A DNA stretch of 8,969 bases from Deltaproteobacteria bacterium (GTDB taxonomy: Bacteria; Myxococcota; Polyangia; Polyangiales; B10-G4): contig JAFDCW010000129.1 of assembly GCA_019312705.1 (NCBI GenBank), forward strand, positions 1 to 8,969, in the 5' to 3' direction. Position 1 is the stretch's first letter, and each line of letters opens with the position of its first letter. Position numbers and translations under genes: made by a program. Positions 1-4,215 of the stretch are shown here, piece after piece. A model generated the notes under the pieces. It was not told the DNA's origin and ran no database searches. It worked only from the letters and a program-made list of their open reading frames with translations.

Positions 1-140
1 CCGGTCATCGGGTTGATCACCAGGGCGTGGTCCTGGTCGATCTTCCGATAGAAGCGCGCGATCAGCGCGAAGATGCCGAAAAGCATGAAGACGCCGACGC
101 CCACCGGGACGAGGATCCCGAGAATAGTGCTGAGGTCCAT
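1..140 (-). CDS. Flotillin-family membrane protein, N-terminal part (runs off the left edge)
   Basis: Only the first 46 codons are in the window. The peptide starts MDLSTILGILVPVGVGVF, a single hydrophobic segment (about residues 4-26), and continues with IARFYRKIDQDHALVINPM. This order, a short N-terminal membrane anchor followed by a basic F/Y-Y-R-K-I/V-D-Q-x-x-A-L-V/I-I-N segment, is typical of the start of bacterial flotillin/YqiK proteins, which form SPFH-domain scaffolds in membrane microdomains. The start is supported by a perfect AAGGAG at 146-151, five bases before the ATG. The gene upstream on the same strand is YqiJ/NfeD-like, the usual partner of flotillins, which supports the call. 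The SPFH domain itself lies outside the window, so identification depends on the N terminus and context. Confidence 0.8.
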   Translation of the reverse strand, partial: MDLSTILGILVPVGVGVFMLFGIFALIARFYRKIDQDHALVINPMT

Positions 141-145
141 CGTGA

Positions 146-151
146 CTCCTT
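146..151 (-). promoter_or_regulatory. Ribosome binding site of the flotillin gene
   Basis: AAGGAG on the minus strand, five bases upstream of the ATG at 140. It fixes the start of the truncated flotillin frame. Confidence 0.75.
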
Positions 152-245
152 AACGATGGGGGACCCCGCCTGAGCCCCCCCGGACCCGCGGATCTACACG
201 AACCCGGGGGCGCGTGTCATCAGGAGCCGTACGTCAGCGACCCCC

Positions 246-280
246 GATCAAGTGATCCACGGAAGATCTCCAGGAGATCT
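246..280. repeat. Two short perfect inverted repeats in the intergenic region before the flotillin gene
   Basis: The 165-bp gap between the YqiJ-like 3' end (306) and the flotillin start (140) holds two inverted repeats. GATCA-AG-TGATC lies at 246-257, and AGATCTCC-A-GGAGATCT at 264-280 (8-bp arms around one base). Neither is followed by a T-tract on the minus strand, so they do not look like an intrinsic terminator. They could be a regulator site or RNA hairpins that alter flotillin expression relative to the upstream gene. No function can be assigned. Nothing else recognisable is seen in 152-305. Confidence 0.4.
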
Positions 281-305
281 CGTCTGAGGAGCCTCACGCT
301 TCCAG

Positions 306-488
306 TCAGCCGCGGTGCTTTTTCGACGGCAAGATGGCTTCCATTGGCTCGGCGAGGTAGGCCTTCTTGTCCTCGTCATAGTCGACGATGAGCACTTCGT
401 CGCCGCTGTGGATCTTGTCGTCGGTGGCCACCCGGATAAGCAGCCCTTTCTCGCCCTCGGCCGGATCCTTCAAGCGGATTTGAGCGCT
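306..488 (-). pseudogene. Detached C-terminal OB-fold end of the YqiJ-like gene, out of frame
   Basis: Read in the next frame, this stretch encodes 60 residues beginning SAQIRLKDPAEGEKG and continuing through LLIRVATDDKIHSG, DEVLIVDYDED and KAYLAEPMEAIL to a TGA at 306-308. The G-D-E-V-L-I-V-D-Y pattern is the expected C-terminal strand pattern of the OB-fold in YqiJ/NfeD-like partners of flotillins. It continues the protein encoded by the upstream frame (470-1165), which otherwise stops prematurely. Its first codons repeat SAQIRLK, the same peptide that ends the upstream frame, through an imperfect 26-bp duplication. Skipping those 26 bp gives one frame of 277 residues. As given it lacks its own start and RBS, so it is either a broken gene part or an assembly or sequencing problem. 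Confidence 0.7.
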
Positions 489-514
489 GGCTCCTTGAGG
501 CGGATCTGGGCGCT
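463..514 (-). repeat. Imperfect 26-bp tandem duplication that shifts the reading frame
   Basis: On the minus strand copy 1 (514 to 489) begins AGCGCCCAGATCCGCC and copy 2 (488 to 463) begins AGCGCTCAAATCCGCT. The copies differ at 5 of 26 positions. Read in register, both encode S-A-Q-I-R-L-K followed by E or D and then P. Four of the five differences are synonymous, including both changes in the Leu codon (CTC versus TTG). The period of 26 is not a multiple of three, so the second copy is shifted and the upstream frame stops at 470. Confidence 0.85.
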
Positions 515-1165
515 ACCGTTCTTACCCCCCGCGATGCGCACGACGCCGACGCGGCCCACCAGGTGGCGCCGCCCCGGGGCGTACTGCTGTTTGAAGAGCG
601 GCCCGAGGGGCATCGTCATGAGCGAGGTGAGCGGAATCGCCGGGACGAGGGCCAAGGCGCCGAGGACCGAGCCGGTCAGCCAGTTGACTCCACCGACGAG
701 GGGCAGACCGAAGAGCGTGCCGAAGTAGGTGATCACCCACGCCGAAAGAAAGAGCACGCTCAGGGTGATCGACAGGGGTGCGTTGCGCAGGCGCAGGAGG
801 GTCAAGAGGCCCATCACCCCATCGAGGGCACCGCCATCGTGGGCATCGGCGCCATGGCTTCCGTGGCCGTGGCCGTGGGCGCCGACGTCACCGAGGTCGG
901 AGTCCCCCACGTCGCCGACATCTGCATCCCCCGCGTCGCCAAAGTCCGCGTCTCCCGCGTCGCCGAAATCGGCGTCTCCAGCGTCGCCAAAGTCCGCGTC
1001 TCCCGCATCCCCGAGATCCGCGTCCCCGTCGCCGTGGTCCCCGGCGAGGCCGACGACGCTCACCATCCAATAGACGAGGGAAATGAGGACCAACACCGTA
1101 TACACGGAGGTCGGGAAGCTCGTGGCGATGGCGAGGAACTCTTCCAAGACGCCGCAGCGTGGCAC
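470..1165 (-). CDS. YqiJ/NfeD-like inner-membrane protein, flotillin partner (frame ends early)
   Basis: The open frame encodes 231 residues. Hydrophobic segments lie at about 17-39, 131-150 and 158-182, followed by the start of an OB-fold (HLVGRVGVVRIAGGKNGSAQ, 201-220). This is the architecture of YqiJ-type partners of flotillins, which sit in the inner membrane. Between the first two membrane segments is an Asp/Gly/Ala-rich loop with five 8-residue units of GDAGDADF type (residues 52-91), then a His/Gly-rich stretch (97-109). The frame ends abnormally at EPALKSA because of a 26-bp duplication, and the rest of the OB-fold is in another frame down to 306. The start is uncertain: GTG at 1165 has no clear Shine-Dalgarno sequence, and TTG at 1147 would also precede the first membrane segment. 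The gene is 60 bp downstream of the hemerythrin and upstream of the flotillin, probably one operon. Confidence 0.75.
   Translation of the reverse strand: MPRCGVLEEFLAIATSFPTSVYTVLVLISLVYWMVSVVGLAGDHGDGDADLGDAGDADFGDAGDADFGDAGDADFGDAGDADVGDVGDSDLGDVGAHGHGHGSHGADAHDGGALDGVMGLLTLLRLRNAPLSITLSVLFLSAWVITYFGTLFGLPLVGGVNWLTGSVLGALALVPAIPLTSLMTMPLGPLFKQQYAPGRRHLVGRVGVVRIAGGKNGSAQIRLKEPALKSA
893..1012 (-). repeat. 24-bp tandem repeat encoding GDAGDADF-type units
   Basis: Five consecutive 24-bp units within the YqiJ-like gene encode GDAGDADF three times, then GDAGDADV and GDVGDSDL, flanked by partial units (DGDADL before, GDVG after). The units keep the frame. The product is a strongly acidic extramembrane loop between membrane segments 1 and 2. 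Regularly spaced Asp and Gly residues resemble calcium-binding loops in general composition, but no specific known motif is matched. Confidence 0.85.
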
Positions 1166-1225
1166 GGCGGGGCTGCGGGCGATAGACTCGTGGGGGCCGG
1201 GGCGGCGGGAAATCCGCGCCCCGCG

Positions 1226-1612
1226 TCAGCTCTTCAAGAACTCGAGCAGCCGCTCGTCTTCGCTCGTCTCGTGCTTCTCCAGCCAGCGCTCGAGCAGCCG
1301 AACCAGCACTTCCATGATCTCGGTATTCGAACCGTCGATGGACTCGTGCAGCTCGCGTACCTTGTTTCGAAATGCCTCATGGGCGCTCTTGTGCGCCGCC
1401 AGCCGCGGGTAGGCGTTTTTGACCATCACCTCTTCTTCCATCGAGAAGTGCACGTCCACGTAGCGGATCAGCTCTGCGAGGCGTTCCGCCACGACGCCGG
1501 TGGCCTCTTTCTGGTCCAGGGCCTCGACGACGCTTTGCATCTGTCCCTTGAGCATGTCGTGCTGCTCGTCGAGCAGGGACAGCCCCATTTTCGGGAACGC
1601 ACTCACCTCCAC
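1226..1612 (-). CDS. Bacteriohemerythrin (di-iron, oxygen-binding four-helix bundle)
   Basis: The 128-residue product carries a full set of hemerythrin iron ligands: H18 (LLDEQHDML), H55 and E59 (HFSMEE, H-x3-E), H74 and H78 (H-x3-H), and H114 and D119 (H-x4-D). That gives five histidines and two carboxylates, with spacing fitting a single hemerythrin domain. Members bind O2 at a non-heme di-iron centre and serve in oxygen storage, delivery or sensing. It has no signal peptide and is likely cytoplasmic. The start is not secure: GTG at 1612 has no upstream Shine-Dalgarno sequence, and a GGAGG (1605-1609) lies just inside the frame. The next in-frame ATG (1588, codon 9) is 16 bases downstream of it, rather far. 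The first ligand helix is kept either way. It is the first gene of the minus-strand unit leading to the YqiJ-like and flotillin genes, and is divergent from the CcmH-like gene. Confidence 0.93.
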   Translation of the reverse strand: MEVSAFPKMGLSLLDEQHDMLKGQMQSVVEALDQKEATGVVAERLAELIRYVDVHFSMEEEVMVKNAYPRLAAHKSAHEAFRNKVRELHESIDGSNTEIMEVLVRLLERWLEKHETSEDERLLEFLKS

Positions 1613-1631
1613 ATGGTGACACAGGACCGCC

Positions 1632-1648
1632 CGAACGTTTCACGTCCG
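1632..1648. promoter_or_regulatory. Candidate operator: imperfect inverted repeat in a divergent promoter region
   Basis: CGAACGT-TTC-ACGTCCG is a 7-bp inverted repeat with one mismatch and a 3-base centre. It lies in the 101-bp gap between the divergent hemerythrin (start 1612) and CcmH-like (start 1714) genes, where a shared regulator could bind. No regulator gene is nearby and no convincing -35/-10 pair is seen; a TTGAAG at 1652-1657 is the only -35-like element facing the plus strand. This is a weak suggestion. Confidence 0.25.
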
Positions 1649-1713
1649 AAGTTGAAGTGCCGGCAAGCCGCCCGGCTATGGCGGTTTGCATCCATCGGCA
1701 TTAGAAAGGCCCC

Positions 1714-2262
1714 ATGACCCGCCCCTTGGTGCTTGCGCTGATCTCTATGATCCTGGTCGCGCCCGTTTTTGCTCAGGATTCAGACGGGCACAACCACGGG
1801 CCGGTCGAGGACGTGCCCGCCGCCGCAGATCCTGCGACCGAGGCCACGGCCCGGGCCCTCGAGGGGCGTATCAAGTCTCCATGCTGCTGGAACCAGACCC
1901 TCGACATTCACGGCTCCCCCGTCGCCCAGGAACTCAAGGCGGAGATTCGTACCCGTCTGGTCGGCGGCGAGACGGCCCGGGAGATCCAAGACTCCATCGT
2001 CGCCCGCTACGGCGAGCGGGTGCTCGCGGTGCCCCCGGACAGCCCCCTCGGCACCTTTGCTCTGCTCTCGCTGCTCGCCGCTTTCGCCGCCGGCGGCGGG
2101 ATCTTTCTCCTGGGCCTGAAGTGGCGCGGCAAGGGGGAAGGTGGCGGCGGTGACGGCCCCGGGGCCTCGGGCAAGTCGGCGCGAGAACGCAATGACGGCG
2201 ATGACGGTGACGCCGACGGCGAGTACGACGCGCGCCTCGACGCCGAGTTGAACGACGCCTGA
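1714..2262 (+). CDS. CcmH/NrfF-like cytochrome c biogenesis domain protein with variant Cys-Cys motif
   Basis: A 182-residue protein with a cleavable-looking signal peptide (1-20, ending PVFA before QD), a periplasmic domain and a C-terminal membrane segment (about 112-136). The core, residues 51-107, follows CcmH: the family's L-R-C-x-x-C-Q-N-Q becomes I-K-S-P-C-C-W-N-Q (53-61). Then come SPVAQELKAEIR, a G-x-T-x-x-E-I motif and VARYGERVLAVPP, which match the conserved three-helix end of the domain. CcmH proteins keep apocytochrome c thiols reduced during heme attachment. Here the first Cys of CxxC is Ser and two adjacent Cys (57, 58) remain, so thiol chemistry may differ. The C-terminal tail (139-182) is Gly/Asp-rich and probably disordered. 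AAAGG at 1705-1709 precedes the ATG. No other ccm genes are in view, and an App1-type phosphatase gene follows after 4 bp. Confidence 0.8.
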   Translation: MTRPLVLALISMILVAPVFAQDSDGHNHGPVEDVPAAADPATEATARALEGRIKSPCCWNQTLDIHGSPVAQELKAEIRTRLVGGETAREIQDSIVARYGERVLAVPPDSPLGTFALLSLLAAFAAGGGIFLLGLKWRGKGEGGGGDGPGASGKSARERNDGDDGDADGEYDARLDAELNDA

Positions 2263-2266
2263 CGCC

Positions 2267-3376
2267 GTGCCGCCGCTTCCGAAGGTCGTCTATCGCATCG
2301 CCCACGCCGTCCATCGGGACGTGGGCAAAGGACGCCGCGCCGTCACCCGGGGCCTCGGCATCGCGCGACCCTTACGCGTGATTCCTTATCGCGGTTTCGG
2401 TATCCGCTCCCGGGTGACCCTCACGGCCCGGGTCCTCGAAGACCGCGGGGAGGTCTCTCCGCGCCTCGACCGGGGCCTCGTCGGTGGGGCCTTTGCGTCC
2501 TTCGTGCGCTTCAATACGGCCGAGGTCCCCGGCGTTGAGCTGCGCGTCTCCTGGGCCGGCGAGGAACACTTCGGCATTACCGACGAAGAGGGTTTCCTGA
2601 ACCTAGAGATCACACCGCCGGCTGCGATCGAGCCGGGCTGGCATTCGGTCGACGTATGCGTAGTCGGCGACGGCGCCGGCCGGCGAGCGGTCCAAGCGCC
2701 GGTCTTCGTGCTCGGCGACGACGCCGAGTACGGGGTCATCAGTGACGTCGACGACACGGTCATCGACACCGACGTGCGCAACATCGTCAAGCGTGCGTGG
2801 GCCCTCTTCATGTCGGAGGCGACGCTCCGACGAACATTTCTGGGTGTCGACGTGCTCTACGATGCCTTCGCTCGCGGCGTCGCCGGGGGATGGACCCAGA
2901 AGAACCCGATGGTCTACGTCTCGTCGAGCCCTTGGAATCTCTACGAGCATCTGAAGCATTTCATCGACGAGCACGGCCTGCCCCGGGGGCCGATCCTCCT
3001 CCGTGACTGGGGCCTCACTCGGGAGGGCTTCGCCCCGGGGGGCGGCCACGGCCACAAGCGCAAGAAGATGAAGGCCGTGCTCGAAGCCTTCGGCGATTTG
3101 CCCTTCGTTCTCATCGGCGACAGCGGCCAGGAAGACGCCGAGCACTATCTCGCCCTGGCCGAGCAGTACGGCGGGCGTATCCGCGTGATCTACATCCGCC
3201 GAGTCCGCGAGAAGGCGGGGCGCCAGGCCGCGATCGCAGACCTCGCCGAGCGCGTCCGGGCCGCCGGCAGCGACCTCGTCGTCATCGAAGACTCGGCCGC
3301 CCTGGCCGCCGACGCCGCGAAGCGGGGGCTCCTGCCCGAGAGCGTTGCCGCCGACGTCGCCCGCGCGACGCTGTGA
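2267..3376 (+). CDS. App1-type phosphatidate phosphatase family protein (DUF2183)
   Basis: The 369-residue product has two parts. Residues 35-150 are a probable beta-sandwich region, beginning near PYRGFG and containing WAGEEHFGITDEEGFLNLEI. Residues 155-312 are the App1/DUF2183 catalytic domain of HAD type. Motif I is ISDVDDTVIDT, with D160, D162 and T164 as the DxDxT set; the S/T motif is VYVSSSPWNLY (217-226). Basic residues HKRKKMK (263-269) and IGDSGQED (283-290) supply the later HAD motifs. Yeast App1, the family prototype, is a Mg-dependent phosphatidate phosphatase. A lipid phosphate substrate here is inferred from family only. No signal peptide is seen. GTG at 2267 starts 4 bp after the CcmH-like stop and lacks a Shine-Dalgarno sequence, suggesting translational coupling. 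It ends 12 bp from the convergent small gene. Confidence 0.88.
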   Translation: MPPLPKVVYRIAHAVHRDVGKGRRAVTRGLGIARPLRVIPYRGFGIRSRVTLTARVLEDRGEVSPRLDRGLVGGAFASFVRFNTAEVPGVELRVSWAGEEHFGITDEEGFLNLEITPPAAIEPGWHSVDVCVVGDGAGRRAVQAPVFVLGDDAEYGVISDVDDTVIDTDVRNIVKRAWALFMSEATLRRTFLGVDVLYDAFARGVAGGWTQKNPMVYVSSSPWNLYEHLKHFIDEHGLPRGPILLRDWGLTREGFAPGGGHGHKRKKMKAVLEAFGDLPFVLIGDSGQEDAEHYLALAEQYGGRIRVIYIRRVREKAGRQAAIADLAERVRAAGSDLVVIEDSAALAADAAKRGLLPESVAADVARATL

Positions 3377-3388
3377 CGCACCGGCCCG

Positions 3389-3655
3389 CTACAGGACCAG
3401 CAGGCCCTGCGCTTCGCACTCGCGCGCGAGGAACAGGCCAGTCGGAACCGCTCCGAGCCCCACCCGCGACGAGATCCTGCGCGCCGCGGCCCGAACCTCG
3501 AGGCGGGTCGGTACCATCGTCGCCGTCTCCCACGTCTGGCATCGAGCCCGAGCGAGGCGATACGCGGCGGCCGCGAGGCCTCCGGCGTCGTCGAGGAGTC
3601 GGCGATAGCCGTCCCGTTGTTGGTCCAGCCCCTGTAGCCACTCGATCGGAATCAT
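3389..3655 (-). CDS. Small hypothetical protein, 88 residues
   Basis: I do not recognise this protein. It starts MIPIEWLQGLDQQRDGYR, is mostly alpha-helical in appearance (LLDDAGGLAAAAYRLARARC, then ATMVPTRLEVRAAARRI), and ends AQGLLVL. It has two Cys, no signal peptide and no membrane segment. The start at 3655 is chosen because GGGAGGGA (3660-3667) lies four bases upstream; an overlapping GTG at 3658 would be too close, and extending to a TTG at 3745 would run through a hairpin-rich leader. Codon use is GC-biased like its neighbours, with no obvious interruption, so it is probably real. It is convergent with the App1-type gene and lies downstream of the HiPIP terminator, so it is likely transcribed alone. 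Confidence 0.55.
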   Translation of the reverse strand: MIPIEWLQGLDQQRDGYRRLLDDAGGLAAAAYRLARARCQTWETATMVPTRLEVRAAARRISSRVGLGAVPTGLFLARECEAQGLLVL

Positions 3656-3659
3656 CACG

Positions 3660-3667
3660 TCCCTCCC
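3660..3667 (-). promoter_or_regulatory. Ribosome binding site of the 88-residue hypothetical gene
   Basis: GGGAGGGA on the minus strand lies four bases before the ATG at 3655. It is the main reason to choose this start over the longer frame. Confidence 0.6.
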
Positions 3668-3722
3668 ATCGGCCGGCCCCCTCATCCCTTTCGAGATTCG
3701 CCTGAGAGTTCCGTCCTCCCAT

Positions 3723-3752
3723 GAGTTACGGGAACCGCCGATCAAAGGTCAA
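3723..3752 (-). promoter_or_regulatory. Weak candidate promoter for the 88-residue hypothetical gene
   Basis: On the minus strand TTGACC (3747-3752) matches a -35 box at five of six bases. After 18 bases comes TAACTC (3723-3728), a poor -10 box. The pair would start transcription roughly 60 bases before the ATG at 3655, and its -35 overlaps the T-tract of the preceding terminator. The poor -10 keeps confidence low. Confidence 0.25.
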
Positions 3753-3807
3753 AAAAACGACAGAAGGGACGCGAGGTTGAGGAATTGCTTCCTCGACCTG
3801 GCGTCCC
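3751..3807 (-). terminator. Intrinsic terminator after the HiPIP gene
   Basis: A long hairpin at 3766-3807 has outer arms GGGACGC/GCGTCCC and inner arms AGGTTGAGGA/TCCTCGACCT. They are separated by one G-G mismatch and closed by a 6-base loop; one inner pair is a T-G wobble. On the minus strand it is followed eight bases later by seven T (3751-3757). It starts 21 bases after the HiPIP stop, so it is the likely end of the minus-strand cluster. The spacing to the T-tract is longer than ideal. Confidence 0.7.
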
Positions 3808-3828
3808 CAATTGGGTCGTCCGTCTCTA

Positions 3829-4158
3829 CTAAGCTTTTACGACCCAGCTCTTGCAGTAGCCCACCGGGTTGATCGGGCCCTTGATGAGCGTGCAGGCGCC
3901 ACAGGCCGTGTTGTTGCCCGTGTAGAAGTTGCAGTTGGTGCAGTCCTTCTCTGCACCGTGGGGCGACGCTTCGACGTACTCGAGGGCGCTGCGGGTCGCC
4001 GTCTCGGCTTCGCTGAGGCCCGAGACGTCGGTGCAGTCGAGGCCTTCGCTGTCGCTGCCGCAAGCGTTGAGCAGGGCGGCGCCACCGATGGACATGGGAA
4101 TCACCGAGAGGGCGATTTTGAGGGTCGAGCGGCGCGAAAGCTTTTCATGATTGGACAT
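3829..4158 (-). CDS. High-potential iron-sulfur protein (HiPIP) with Tat signal
   Basis: A 109-residue protein. Residues 73-105 carry the HiPIP pattern C-T-N-C-N-F-Y ... C-G-A-C ... G-Y-C-K-S-W, giving C73, C76, C89 and C102 as ligands of one [4Fe-4S] cluster; the preceding R-S-A-L-E-Y-V is also typical. HiPIPs are periplasmic one-electron carriers between respiratory or photosynthetic complexes. The N terminus has a twin-arginine motif (SRRSTLK, 8-14), a hydrophobic stretch and LNAC ending at C33, so it may be a Tat-exported lipoprotein. C42 and C86 are extra cysteines. ATG at 4158 is chosen because AAGGAG lies nine bases upstream; a GTG at 4182 would add eight residues before the Tat motif and has no such site. 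The gene ends in tandem TAG stops followed by a terminator, 57 bp downstream of the VWA gene. Confidence 0.92.
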   Translation of the reverse strand: MSNHEKLSRRSTLKIALSVIPMSIGGAALLNACGSDSEGLDCTDVSGLSEAETATRSALEYVEASPHGAEKDCTNCNFYTGNNTACGACTLIKGPINPVGYCKSWVVKA

Positions 4159-4167
4159 CTGCGGGGT

Positions 4168-4173
4168 CTCCTT
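4168..4173 (-). promoter_or_regulatory. Ribosome binding site of the HiPIP gene
   Basis: AAGGAG on the minus strand, nine bases before the ATG at 4158. It supports this start over the in-frame GTG at 4182, which lies upstream of it. Confidence 0.7.
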
Positions 4174-4196
4174 GGTGTTCACCGGTGGGGTGATAT

Positions 4197-4211
4197 GGGC
4201 ACGTTGTGCCC
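4197..4211. repeat. Short perfect stem-loop between the VWA and HiPIP genes
   Basis: GGGCAC-GTT-GTGCCC is a perfect 6-bp stem with a three-base loop, five bases beyond the VWA stop codon. No T-tract follows on either strand, so it is a weak terminator at best. It may be an RNA processing or stability element that separates VWA from HiPIP expression. Confidence 0.4.
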
Positions 4212-4215
4212 GAAA

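Noticed and set aside
893..1012. CRISPR-like or regulatory DNA repeat
   Set aside because: The 24-bp units are contiguous without spacers and keep the coding frame, so they are a protein-coding tandem repeat.
563..1717. 384-residue plus-strand frame opposite the YqiJ-like and hemerythrin genes
   Set aside because: The minus-strand genes carry clear membrane and iron-ligand patterns; this frame shows none and spans an intergenic region and two genes.
3700..3710. AACTCTCAGGC on the minus strand, like the 3' strand of a glycine riboswitch aptamer
   Set aside because: The conserved 5' half and central core of the glycine aptamer are not found upstream, and the neighbouring gene is not recognisable as glycine-related. 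CTCTC pairs locally with GGGAG instead.
3656..3745. N-terminal extension of the 88-residue gene to a TTG start
   Set aside because: The extension has no ribosome site and crosses a hairpin-containing leader, whereas ATG at 3655 has a strong ribosome site.
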